From Propionivibrio sp. (GTDB lineage Bacteria; Pseudomonadota; Gammaproteobacteria; Burkholderiales; Rhodocyclaceae): a stretch of 35,437 nt of DNA. Location: assembly GCF_029255185.1 (NCBI RefSeq), contig NZ_JAPUVO010000060.1, positions 1-35,437 of the forward strand, given 5' to 3'. How positions within the stretch are numbered: position 1 is the first letter of the stretch; every line of letters starts with the position of its first letter. A model generated the notes under the pieces. It was not told the origin of the DNA, did not search any database, and saw nothing but the letters and a program-made list of their open reading frames with translations. Positions 1-8,923 of the stretch are shown here, piece after piece. The position numbers were made by a program, and so were the translations under genes.

Positions 1-2787
1 CTGGCTGACCGTATCGTTCACTTCCGGTGCGCTGACACTGGCGCTGACCAGGACATCGACCGGGACCTGCACCATGGCGTTGTTGATCGGGGCGGTGAGG
101 CTCACTGTCGGCGGGGTATTGCTGTCGGTAATCGTGATGCTTCGGGCGGTGCTGGTGCCGACTGCGCCGCCGCTGTCGGTGGCTCGGGCGGTGAGGCTGT
201 GAGTGCCGACTGAAGGAGTGGTCCAGGCATAGGTGTAGGGGCTGGTGGTAAGCGTTGCCAGGACTGTGCTGCCATCGAGGAAATCGACCTGGGTGATCGG
301 AGTATTGGCTTCGACACCACTGGCGCTGGCGGTGAGCGTTACCGTGGCCGGTGCCAGGTATTTGGCATTATTGGCCGGGGTGCCCAGGATCACGGTCGGC
401 GGGGTGTCGCTGGCGGTGATCGTCACCGTGTTGGCAGTGCTGGTGGTGACACCGCCGACGCTGTCGGTGGCTTTGGCGGTGATTGTGTAGGTGCCGGTCG
501 GTGGACTCGCCCAGGCAATGCTGTAGGGGTTGGTGGTGTCGGTTCCGATCAGGGTGCCGTTGGCATAGAACTCGACTTGAGTGATCGGGGTGTTGACCTC
601 AATCCCGTTGGCATTGGCCGAGACGGTGAGGCTCGCTGGGGTGAGGTATTTTGAATTGTTGGCTGGGGCAGTGAGGCTGACGGTGGGCGGGGTGTTGGTG
701 TCGGTAATCGTAATGCTTCGGGCAAGGCTGGTGCCGACGGCGCCACCGCTGTCGGTGGCTCGGGCGGTAAGGCTATGGGTGCCAACCGGAGCATTGGCCC
801 AGGCATAGGTGTAGGGGCTGGCCGTCAGTGTCGCCAGGACCGTGCTGCCGTCGAGGAACTCGACCTGGCTGATCGGGGTATTGGCTTCGACGCCACTGGC
901 GCTGGCGGTGAGCGTTACCGTGGCCGGGGTCAGGTATTTGGCATTATTGGCCGGGGTGCCCAGGGTCACGGTCGGCGGCGTGTCGCTGGCGGTGATGGTT
1001 ACCGTGTTGGCAATGCTTGTGGTGACACCGCCAGCGCTGTCGGTGGCTTTGGCGGTGATTGTGTAGGTGCCGGTCGGAGGGCTCGCCCAGGCGATGCTGT
1101 AGGAGCTGGTGGTGTCGGTTCCGATCAGGGTGCCGTTGGCGTAGAACTCGACTTGGGTGATCGGGGTGTTGACTTCGATGCCGTTGGCGTTGGCCGAGAT
1201 GGTGAGGCTCACTGGGGTGAGGTATTTCGAGTTGTTGGCTGGGGCGGTGAGGCTCACTGTCGGTGGGGTGTTGCTGGCATTGATCGTGATGCTGTTGGCG
1301 GCACTGGTGCCGACGGCGCCGCCGCTGTCGGTGGCCCGGGCGGTGAGGCTGTGAGTGCCAACTGAAGGAGTGGTCCAGGCATAGGTGTAGGGGCTGGTGG
1401 TGAGCGTTGCCAGTACGGTGTTGCCATCGAGGAACTCGACCTGGCTGATCGGGGTATTGGCTTCAACGCCGCTGGCGCTGGCAGTGAGCGTTACCGTGGC
1501 CGGGGCCAGGTATTTAGCATTGTTGGCCGGGGTGCCCAGGGTCACGGTTGGCGGCGTGTCGCTGGCGGTGATCGTGACCGTGCTGGCAGTGCTAGTGGTG
1601 ACACCGCCAGCGCTGTCAGTGGCTTTGGCGGTGATTGTGTAGGTGCCGGTCGGTGGATTCGCCCAGGCGATGCTGTAGGGGCTGGTGGTGTCGGTTCCGA
1701 TCAGGGTGCCGTTGGCGTAGAACTCGACTTGGGTGATCGGGGTGTTGACTTCGACCCCGTTGGCGTTAGCCGAGACGGTGAGGCTCGCTGGGGTGAGGTA
1801 TTTTGAGTTGTTTGCCGGGGCGGTGAGGGCTACTGTGGGCTGGGTGTTGGTGTCGGTAATCGTGATGCTTCGGGCAATGCTGATGCCGACTGCGCCGCCG
1901 CTGTCGGTGGCTCGGGCAGTGATGCTGTGGGTGCCGACTGTGGCAGTCGTCCAGGCATAGGTATAGGGGCTGGTCGTTAGTGTCGCCAGGACCGTGCTGC
2001 CATCGAGAAACTCGACCTGGCTGATCGGGGTATTGGCTTCGACGCCGCTGGCGCTGGCGGTGAGCGTTACCGTGGCCGGGGCCAGGTATTTAGCATTGTT
2101 GGCCGGGGTGCTCAGAGTCACGGTCGGCGGGGTGTCGCTGGCGGTGATCGTCACCGTGTTGGCAGCGCTGGTGGTGACACCGCCGGCGCTGTCGGTAGCC
2201 TTGGCGGTGATTGTGTAGGTGCCGGTCGGTGGACTCGCCCAACTGATGCTGTAGGGGCTGGTGGTGTCGGTTCCGATCAGGGCACCGTTGGCGTAGAACT
2301 CGACTTGGGTGATCGGGGTGTTGACTTCGATGCCGTTGGCGTTGGCGGAGACAGTGAGGCTGGCTGGGATGAGGTATTTGGAGTTGTTGGCGGGGGTGGT
2401 GAGGGCCACTGTGGGTGGGGTGTTGTCGGCGTTGACCGTGATGCTGCGCGGGGCGCTGGTCGCCTCATTGCCCTTGCTGTCGGTGGTGATTGCCGTGAGT
2501 ACGTAGCTGCCAGCCGGCGCGTTGGCCCAGGCGACGCTGTAGGGCGGCCGGGTATCGGTGCCGATGAGCAGTTCGTTGGCGTAGAAGGCCACCTGGGTGA
2601 TCGTGGTGCCGGCCTCGACGGTAGCGCTGGCGTTGACATTGACGGTGGCCGGGGCCAGGTATTTGGCGGTGTTGGCCGGGGCGCTCAGGCTGATCGTCGG
2701 GGCGGCGACGGCGAGCAGGCTGGTGAGGCTGAGCAGGAGGCCGGCGAAGAGGGGGGTGGCGAATTTATGCAGTGCTGTGCCGTTCAT
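1..2787 (-). CDS. Giant exported protein of tandem bacterial Ig-like domains, C-terminus beyond left edge
   Basis: The minus-strand frame is open from an ATG at 2787 to base 1, giving 929 codons with no stop; I checked every triplet. It starts with a Sec-type signal peptide (MNGTALHKF, then a leucine-rich core and AVAAP). Ig-like domains of 95-96 residues follow, recognised by the repeated signatures NNAKYL, TPITQVEFYANG, IGTDTTSPYS, ATDSGGAV and TPPTV. The KYL lysine falls at residues 42, 137, 233, 329, 425, 521, 617, 713 and 809, and is replaced by Met at 905, so nine full domains and part of a tenth are present. The FYANG signature is that of the Big_7-like bacterial Ig family (established knowledge). 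GAGG lies 9 bases before this ATG; an in-frame ATG at 2802 is the alternative. Such arrays usually act as stalks in adhesins or large surface enzymes. The functional end is not in the window, so no activity is assigned. Confidence 0.88.
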   Translation of the reverse strand, partial: MNGTALHKFATPLFAGLLLSLTSLLAVAAPTISLSAPANTAKYLAPATVNVNASATVEAGTTITQVAFYANELLIGTDTRPPYSVAWANAPAGSYVLTAITTDSKGNEATSAPRSITVNADNTPPTVALTTPANNSKYLIPASLTVSANANGIEVNTPITQVEFYANGALIGTDTTSPYSISWASPPTGTYTITAKATDSAGGVTTSAANTVTITASDTPPTVTLSTPANNAKYLAPATVTLTASASGVEANTPISQVEFLDGSTVLATLTTSPYTYAWTTATVGTHSITARATDSGGAVGISIARSITITDTNTQPTVALTAPANNSKYLTPASLTVSANANGVEVNTPITQVEFYANGTLIGTDTTSPYSIAWANPPTGTYTITAKATDSAGGVTTSTASTVTITASDTPPTVTLGTPANNAKYLAPATVTLTASASGVEANTPISQVEFLDGNTVLATLTTSPYTYAWTTPSVGTHSLTARATDSGGAVGTSAANSITINASNTPPTVSLTAPANNSKYLTPVSLTISANANGIEVNTPITQVEFYANGTLIGTDTTSSYSIAWASPPTGTYTITAKATDSAGGVTTSIANTVTITASDTPPTVTLGTPANNAKYLTPATVTLTASASGVEANTPISQVEFLDGSTVLATLTASPYTYAWANAPVGTHSLTARATDSGGAVGTSLARSITITDTNTPPTVSLTAPANNSKYLTPASLTVSANANGIEVNTPITQVEFYANGTLIGTDTTNPYSIAWASPPTGTYTITAKATDSVGGVTTSTANTVTITASDTPPTVILGTPANNAKYLAPATVTLTASASGVEANTPITQVDFLDGSTVLATLTTSPYTYAWTTPSVGTHSLTARATDSGGAVGTSTARSITITDSNTPPTVSLTAPINNAMVQVPVDVLVSASVSAPEVNDTVSQ
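73..2376. repeat. Tandem repeat, four 576-base units (each two 288-base Ig domains)
   Basis: The same motif (gta ttt, coding Lys-Tyr on the minus strand) recurs at 361, 649, 937, 1225, 1513, 1801, 2089 and 2377, always exactly 288 bases apart. Alternate copies are most alike, so the true DNA unit is 576 bases, or 192 residues: one FYANG-type and one FLDGS-type domain. Bases 361-480 and 937-1056 differ at only 8 of 120 positions. Similarity fades at both ends: the spacing to the next copy at 2662 is 285, and the copy at 73 has lost its KYL motif. The boundaries given are anchor positions, not the exact ends of similarity. Confidence 0.92.
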
Positions 2788-2898
2788 TGTCTCGGCCCTC
2801 ATTGAACCGACATCACGTTCGACAGATCGGCACGCACGCGAAGAATTGTTGCCATCCAGGTGCCTAGGTTCATCTTTGCCTCTCTGCGGGGTGAATTG

Positions 2899-2920
2899 CT
2901 TGGCATGGGTTCTTGCCAAG
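2899..2920. other. Inverted repeat, 7-base arms, upstream of Ig-repeat gene
   Basis: CTTGGCA at 2899-2905 and TGCCAAG at 2914-2920 are perfect complements around an 8-base loop. The site lies about 110 bases before the Ig-repeat start. It could be a hairpin in the leader RNA or an operator; there is no T-run to make it a terminator. Confidence 0.45.
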
Positions 2921-3060
2921 CTTCTACGGTGGATGAAACCTCAACCCGATACAACTCTTCTATTGCTCCAAGGGTTGATTCTTGATTCCAAGATCGGTGA
3001 TCTTATCTGTCCTTTTTGGGTAAGGCAAGATGATGAACTGACGGCTGATGTTTTACATGA

Positions 3061-3078
3061 TTGAGTTAATTTACTCAA
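3061..3078. other. AT-rich palindrome downstream of glpK
   Basis: TTGAGT at 3061-3066 and ACTCAA at 3073-3078 flank TAATTT. It lies 35 bases past the glpK stop, in AT-rich sequence that also holds a near-palindrome around AACGTT (3086-3091). This may be a regulator site in the promoter region of the Ig-repeat gene; no regulator is identified. Confidence 0.35.
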
Positions 3079-3112
3079 AACAATAAACGTTATTTTTCAA
3101 AGCTCAAGCGCC

Positions 3113-4639
<1,527 letters not shown>

Positions 4640-4683
4640 TCATCGTGCAGTAAACAAGTGTGCCAGCCATTTTTGCCAGGCTG

Positions 4684-5055
4684 CTAGAAACCCAGAACGA
4701 GCAGAACGTAGGCGGCAATCACCGTGCTGGCAAAGGCTGAGCCGTAACAGATCAACTTGGCCCCCAGCCCGGCATGAATACCAATCTCGTGCAGTGAATG
4801 GAAAATACGGTGCGCGGCAAACCACAGGAAGAGGGCGATGACCGCAAAGATAAAACTCTTGCCGATGAAATTCTGGGCAAAAGCTTGCATCTTCGGATAA
4901 CTCATCGCTCCTTTCGGCAACAGCAGCCCGAGCGGAACGGCAATGCCGGTAATGAATACCAGTACCGGGCCAAACAGCGCCGACAGCATGCCACCGGCAC
5001 CAAACAGACCCCAGAAAATGGGCGCATTGGAACGTTTCAGTCCTGCCTTCATCAT
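4684..5055 (-). CDS. frdD: Fumarate reductase membrane anchor subunit D
   Basis: This 123-residue inner-membrane protein, with FrdC, anchors the FrdAB catalytic dimer and helps form the quinol site. Three hydrophobic helices are visible (about residues 23-45, 60-85 and 98-122). The N-terminal run APIFWGLFGAGGM closely matches the E. coli FrdD pattern, as does AFAQNFIGKSFIF, which separates it from SdhD. The start is the ATG at 5055, overlapping the frdC stop as ATGA, with GGAGG five bases upstream. A second ATG at 5052 and a GTG at 5067 are also in frame. It is the last gene of frdABCD. Confidence in the family is high; the exact start is uncertain by one codon. Confidence 0.93.
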   Translation of the reverse strand: MMKAGLKRSNAPIFWGLFGAGGMLSALFGPVLVFITGIAVPLGLLLPKGAMSYPKMQAFAQNFIGKSFIFAVIALFLWFAAHRIFHSLHEIGIHAGLGAKLICYGSAFASTVIAAYVLLVLGF

Positions 5056-5447
5056 ACAATCCTCCACACCAGGGCGAGCATGACCAGGCTCACCACAACG
5101 GCTGCCAGCAGACCACCACCGGTTATCACACCGGGACCGACCGTCTTTCCACCAATGATGATCGGCGGCAAGGTGATAGGCATGATCACGAACCAGGTGT
5201 AGGTGTGATAGGCAATAACCGCTAGAAATACGACGTGAAAGGCCACTGACACTGGGCTTCTCAGTGCGTCAAGCCAGCCATTCCAGGCCGCTTCGCCCTG
5301 ACCCAAGCGAACCAGGCCAACGAGCAGGACAAAGGCATAGGCGGCGACGAACAGGGCGGTGCACTCGTGAATCATGTATTCGACGTAGAAGGGGTTTTTC
5401 CTCCACCAACCGTCCATCGAACGGACATAGGGACGACGCTTACTCAC
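5052..5447 (-). CDS. frdC: Fumarate reductase membrane anchor subunit C
   Basis: This 131-residue inner-membrane anchor pairs with FrdD. The start RRPYVRSMDGWWRKNPFYVEYM is the FrdC signature, and three hydrophobic segments follow (about 30-47, 68-90 and 108-129). The conserved HTYTWF segment near residue 80 corresponds to the helix bordering the quinol pocket in the E. coli enzyme. The start codon is GTG at 5447, overlapping the frdB stop as GTGA, and the frdC stop overlaps the frdD start, so translation is probably coupled. As in E. coli Frd, I see no clear pair of haem-ligand histidines like those of SdhC/SdhD, which supports fumarate reductase over succinate dehydrogenase. Confidence 0.93.
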   Translation of the reverse strand: MSKRRPYVRSMDGWWRKNPFYVEYMIHECTALFVAAYAFVLLVGLVRLGQGEAAWNGWLDALRSPVSVAFHVVFLAVIAYHTYTWFVIMPITLPPIIIGGKTVGPGVITGGGLLAAVVVSLVMLALVWRIV

Positions 5448-6199
5448 TTGGAACCCCCTTTCGGCGACAGGAAGCGTAGGAAGTAGTCCTTCGCTGCGTT
5501 GGTTTTGTTGATGTTGACGGCGTTGGCCGGATCAACGTGTTTTGGACAGACTTCCGAGCAATAACCAACTGCGCTACAGTTGAAAACGCCTTCTTCGGAG
5601 GCGACCAGTTCCATCCGCTGTGCTGCGGCGCCATCCCGCGAATCCATGTTGTAGCGATGCAGCAGGGCAATTGCGGCAGGGCCGATGAAGTCCGGATTGA
5701 GGCCAAACTGGGGGCAGGCGGCGTAGCACAGGGTGCAGTTGATACAGGACGTAAATTGGATATACCTGTTGAACTCCTCGGGAGTTTGCAGATACTCGCC
5801 CTGCTCCAGGGTACGTGGCTCCTTCGCGATGATATAGGGCTGGATGCTCTCAAGCTTCTCGATGAAGCCGCTCAAATCGACAACCAGATCCTTTTCGATC
5901 GGGAAGTTCGCCATCGCTTCAATACGAATCCGGCTTGGATAATAATCGCGCAGGAAAGTCTCGCAGGAGAGCTTGGGGATGCCGTTGATCATCATGCCGC
6001 AACTGCCGCAGATGGCCATCCGGCACGACCAGCGGAAAGTCAGCGAACCGTCGAAGTTATCCTTGATGTACTGCGCCCCTTGCAGCACCGACATGTCGTC
6101 AGAAAAGGGGACTTTGTATACCTCGAGATGCGGCTCGTCGTCGCTCTCGGGGTTATAGCGCAGAACCTCGATTTCAATGATTTTATGGTTTTCAGACAT
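5444..6199 (-). CDS. frdB: Fumarate reductase iron-sulfur subunit B
   Basis: This 251-residue electron-transfer subunit links the FAD of FrdA to the quinol site through three Fe-S clusters. The N-terminal plant-ferredoxin domain carries the [2Fe-2S] cysteines in SCRMAICGSCGMM. The C-terminal domain holds CINCTLCYAACPQFGLNP and CSEVCPKHVDPANA, the ligands for the [4Fe-4S] and [3Fe-4S] clusters. I chose the ATG at 6199 (MSENHKIIEIEVLRYNPE). It overlaps the frdA stop by eight bases and has AGGAAAG upstream; a longer open frame starting at 6244 lies inside frdA and is not needed. The sequence follows E. coli FrdB closely, including NFPIEKDLVVDL. Confidence 0.96.
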   Translation of the reverse strand: MSENHKIIEIEVLRYNPESDDEPHLEVYKVPFSDDMSVLQGAQYIKDNFDGSLTFRWSCRMAICGSCGMMINGIPKLSCETFLRDYYPSRIRIEAMANFPIEKDLVVDLSGFIEKLESIQPYIIAKEPRTLEQGEYLQTPEEFNRYIQFTSCINCTLCYAACPQFGLNPDFIGPAAIALLHRYNMDSRDGAAAQRMELVASEEGVFNCSAVGYCSEVCPKHVDPANAVNINKTNAAKDYFLRFLSPKGGSK

Positions 6200-7982
6200 T
6201 GGATTCTTTCCTTTCCTGGTCTGCTTTTTCGCCCGCAGCGCCATAGGCGCGCGCCGCCGGTTGAGACTTGGTGATCTTCACATCGCCCAGGACGATGCGC
6301 GGTGCACCGCCAGCAACGTAGTACGCCTCCGAGTGTTTCAGGAAAGCCACGTCGTCGCGCAGCTCGTAACCATCCAGACGCTGGTGGGCTCCTCGTGATT
6401 CCTTGCGGTTGATCGCCGAATGCGCCATCGATTGCGCCACGTCGAGTTGATAGTCAAGCTCAATGGCTGTCAACCAGTCAGTATTCCAAACGCTGGACTT
6501 GTCGTCGATGCTGATGTTCTTAAAGCGCTCACGCAGTTCGGCGAGTTTGTCGCAGGTGGCCTGCATCGTATCCTGCATCCGGTAAATACCGCAGCCATCT
6601 TCCATAGTCTGCGCCATTTCCTTGCGGATACCGGCGATTCTCTCGGTTCCTCCGGTCCTGGTCTTCAGCGCCATGACGCGCTGCTCGATCGCCTGTGCCT
6701 GTTTGAGCAGGCTGGCCGAATTGCCGGGAGCGGCAGATCGCGCATTTTTTGCCGCTGCAACACCCGCAACCTTGCCAAAAACGAGCAGTTCGGTCAGCGA
6801 GTTTGAACCTAAACGATTGGCGCCGTGAATACCCACGCTTGAACATTCGCCAATGGCATAAAGGCCGGGCAGTGATGCAGCGCAGTTGCCGTCGACCTTG
6901 ATACCACCCATGGTGTAATGCACCCCGGGGCGAACCGGGATCGGGTCTTTGGCCGGATCAAGGCCCATGAAGGTTTCGGCCATTTCGTAAATCAGTGGCA
7001 GACGCTCGCGCAAGTGCGCTTCGCCCAGATGGCGCAGGTCGAGATGGACCACCGAGCCAAGCGTTGGATGCTCGATGGTGCGCCCCTTCTGCTGCTCAAA
7101 AAAGAAAGCCTGGCTCAGACGGTCGCGCGGGCCAAGCTCCATGTATTTATTTTTCGGCTTGTCCGGCAAAGGGCCGAGGCCGTAGTCCTGGAGGTAGCGA
7201 TAGCCATCCTTGTTGACCAGGAATCCCCCTTCGCCACGGCAAGCCTCGGTAAACAGCAGCCCGGTAACCGGCATGCAGGTTGGGTGGTACTGAACGAATT
7301 CCATGTCGCGCAAAGCCACCCCATGACGGTAGGCCAGGGCCATGCCGTCGCCGGTGACGATGCCACCGAGCGTGCTCTCGCGGAAGACGCGACCGGCACC
7401 ACCGGTAGCGATGATCACCGACGCGGCTTCGATCATCGAGAATTCGCCAGTACCCATTTCGATGACCACGACGCCCTGGCAGCGGCCATCTTCTTCCAGC
7501 AGGTCGACGCAGAAATGTTCGTCAAAACGTTTGATCGAGGGATACTTGATCGAGGTCTGGAACAGGGTATGCAGGATATGAAAACCTGACTTGTCCGCAG
7601 CAAACCAGGTGCGTTCGATCTTCATTCCACCGAAAGCGCGCACATTGACGTGGCCATCTTCGGTGCGGCTCCACGGGCAGCCCCAGTGTTCAAGCTGGGT
7701 CAGCTCAACCGGCGCCTGCTCGACAAAATACTCGACGACATCCTGCTCGCATAGCCAGTCGCCGCCGCCCACCGTATCGTGAAAGTGATAGTCAAAGCTG
7801 TCGCTTGGTTTCTTGACGCCAGCAGCGCCGCCCTCCGCAGCCACCGTGTGACTGCGCATCGGATAAACCTTGGAAACCAGTGCGATCTTTAACGCCGGAT
7901 CAGACTCTGCAACGGCGATCGCCGCGCGCAAACCGGCTCCCCCACCGCCAACGATAACTACATCAGCCTTGAAAATTTCCAC
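6192..7982 (-). CDS. frdA: Fumarate reductase flavoprotein subunit A
   Basis: This is the catalytic subunit, reducing fumarate to succinate on covalent FAD at the cytoplasmic face of the membrane. It is 596 residues, close to E. coli FrdA. The Rossmann motif VVIVGGGGAGLRAA opens the protein. RSHTVAAEGG puts the FAD-linking histidine at residue 45, and QYHPTCMPVTG and GVHYTMGGIKVDG are the conserved substrate-site segments. The start is GTG at 7982, with AGGA six bases before it, and it aligns the N-terminus with MQTFQADLAIVG of E. coli. A TTG two codons upstream touches the ribosome site and is rejected. It leads the frdABCD operon, in which every junction overlaps. In vivo the enzyme may also run as a succinate dehydrogenase. 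Confidence 0.97.
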   Translation of the reverse strand: MEIFKADVVIVGGGGAGLRAAIAVAESDPALKIALVSKVYPMRSHTVAAEGGAAGVKKPSDSFDYHFHDTVGGGDWLCEQDVVEYFVEQAPVELTQLEHWGCPWSRTEDGHVNVRAFGGMKIERTWFAADKSGFHILHTLFQTSIKYPSIKRFDEHFCVDLLEEDGRCQGVVVIEMGTGEFSMIEAASVIIATGGAGRVFRESTLGGIVTGDGMALAYRHGVALRDMEFVQYHPTCMPVTGLLFTEACRGEGGFLVNKDGYRYLQDYGLGPLPDKPKNKYMELGPRDRLSQAFFFEQQKGRTIEHPTLGSVVHLDLRHLGEAHLRERLPLIYEMAETFMGLDPAKDPIPVRPGVHYTMGGIKVDGNCAASLPGLYAIGECSSVGIHGANRLGSNSLTELLVFGKVAGVAAAKNARSAAPGNSASLLKQAQAIEQRVMALKTRTGGTERIAGIRKEMAQTMEDGCGIYRMQDTMQATCDKLAELRERFKNISIDDKSSVWNTDWLTAIELDYQLDVAQSMAHSAINRKESRGAHQRLDGYELRDDVAFLKHSEAYYVAGGAPRIVLGDVKITKSQPAARAYGAAGEKADQERKESNV

Positions 7983-8029
7983 GCTCAATCCTCTCTCGCT
8001 AAAGACGGGTAATGCTCAACTGCTCGGGC

Positions 8030-8058
8030 AGTATGGCGTTTTTTCCATGGGCCGACAA
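8030..8058 (-). promoter_or_regulatory. Candidate sigma-70 promoter for frdABCD
   Basis: On the minus strand TTGTCG (8058-8053) and CATACT (8035-8030) are separated by exactly 17 bases, each matching four of six consensus bases. They sit in the 125-base gap between tatD and frdA, about 48 bases before the start codon. No clear FNR palindrome was found beside it. Confidence 0.35.
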
Positions 8059-8107
8059 CTTTTGACACGTCCTGCTGTCGCGAAGAACGCACGTCCCCGA
8101 GCGTACA

Positions 8108-8905
8108 TCAAATGATCAAGCGCAAAGGCAGTAGCGAAAGCACGTTGGCCGACGTGGCGTCCTGTACCTGGCTCATTGACATTCCTCTTAACTCCGCTAG
8201 AGTTTGAGCAATACGGCATAACTCCAACGGCGTATTGCGCCCACCGGCAAGCCAGAACGGCGGCATATCCGGTGCGTCAGTTTCCAGGACAATTGCATCG
8301 ATCGGCAAGGTGCTGGCGAGCCGCTGGATACGGGTAGACCCAGGGTAAGTCATGGCGCCGCCAAAACCCAGTTTGATACCGAGCCGAATAAATTCTTCTG
8401 CCTGCTGACGACTGCCGTTGAACGCATGCGCGATGCCGCCTCTGATACCAACACGACGCAGGCATTTCAACACCTGATCAATCGAACGCCGCACATGCAG
8501 CAGTACAGGCAAAGCGAAATCCCGGGCAATTTTCAGTTGTTCGACAAAAAAATGCTCCTGGCGAGCTGCATCAAAACCCGGCACGTAGAAATCAAGGCCG
8601 ATCTCACCGACAGCGACTGGCGGCGAGACGTCGTCCGACTCGCCGTCCAACTCGCTTTTCAGCCAGTCCCGCAGGGTGACAAGGTCGGCTTCGCAGGCCC
8701 GATCGAGGTAGAGGGGATGCATGCCATAAGCCGGGAAACAGCCCGGGTAACGCTGACAGCAAGCGCGCACGGCAGAAAAATTATTTTGTGCAACCGCCGG
8801 GACGAGCATTGCCGACACTCCGGCAGCGCGCGACGCGAGAACGATCGTCTCGCGGTCTACGTCGAACTCGTGAGCATCAAGATGGCAGTGGGTGTCGATC
8901 AGCAT
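8108..8905 (-). CDS. TatD-family metal-dependent hydrolase (deoxyribonuclease)
   Basis: This is a cytoplasmic TIM-barrel amidohydrolase-fold enzyme of 265 residues. The metal ligands of the family are all visible: DTHCHLD at the N-terminus, the glutamate in VGEIGLDFY, the histidine in LLHVRRS, the histidine in GIAHAFNGS and the aspartate in LETDAPDMPP. Family members act as 3'-5' exonucleases on DNA or RNA. This could be TatD or a YcfH/YjjV-type paralogue; sequence reading alone does not separate them. The ATG at 8905 has no good Shine-Dalgarno match. It lies 18 bases after dadA and is the likely last gene of the gmk series. Confidence 0.9.
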   Translation of the reverse strand: MLIDTHCHLDAHEFDVDRETIVLASRAAGVSAMLVPAVAQNNFSAVRACCQRYPGCFPAYGMHPLYLDRACEADLVTLRDWLKSELDGESDDVSPPVAVGEIGLDFYVPGFDAARQEHFFVEQLKIARDFALPVLLHVRRSIDQVLKCLRRVGIRGGIAHAFNGSRQQAEEFIRLGIKLGFGGAMTYPGSTRIQRLASTLPIDAIVLETDAPDMPPFWLAGGRNTPLELCRIAQTLAELRGMSMSQVQDATSANVLSLLPLRLII

Positions 8906-8923
8906 GCGCGGGGGGCACCAAGT

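Larger units (their letters stand above)
2788..3112. other. Gene-free leader between glpK and the Ig-repeat gene
   Basis: No plausible gene lies here; the plus-strand open frame through it is antisense to the Ig-repeat gene at its left end and has no family features. The stretch must hold the 3' end of the glpK transcript and probably the promoter of the Ig-repeat gene. Bases 3050-3100 are clearly AT-rich. I see a perfect 6-base inverted repeat (TTGAGT / ACTCAA, 3061-3078) and a 7-base one (CTTGGCA / TGCCAAG, 2899-2920). Neither is followed by a T-run on either strand, so I do not call a terminator. No convincing -35/-10 pair was found. Confidence 0.6.

Noticed and set aside
73-2376. CRISPR or satellite-like array
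   Set aside because: The unit is 288/576 bases, keeps one reading frame and codes for Ig-like domains; there are no short repeats with unique spacers.
245-2805. Plus-strand open frames in the repeat region (for example 775-1365 and 2305-2805)
   Set aside because: They recur with the 288-base period and are glycine/valine-rich shadows of the minus-strand Ig-repeat gene, with no signal peptide, ribosome site or family motif.
2820-2925. Cyclic-di-GMP (GEMM) riboswitch before the Ig-repeat gene
   Set aside because: On the minus strand GCAAAG, CCTAGG and GGATGGCAAC recall parts of the motif. The GAAA-capped stem is missing, the hairpin is about 20 bases too far from GCAAAG, and no closing P1 pairing was found.
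4650-4675. Terminator between frdD and glpK
   Set aside because: CAGCC and GGCTG can pair around a 10-base loop, but the stem is five pairs long and lacks a following T-run on the minus strand.
6420-7589. Plus-strand open frames opposite frdA
   Set aside because: They are antisense to a strongly conserved flavoprotein gene, with no ribosome sites or known domains.
8095-8120. FNR box upstream of frdA
   Set aside because: TTGATCATTTGAT on the minus strand has two half-site-like pieces, but in direct rather than inverted order, and it is part of the tatD stop region.
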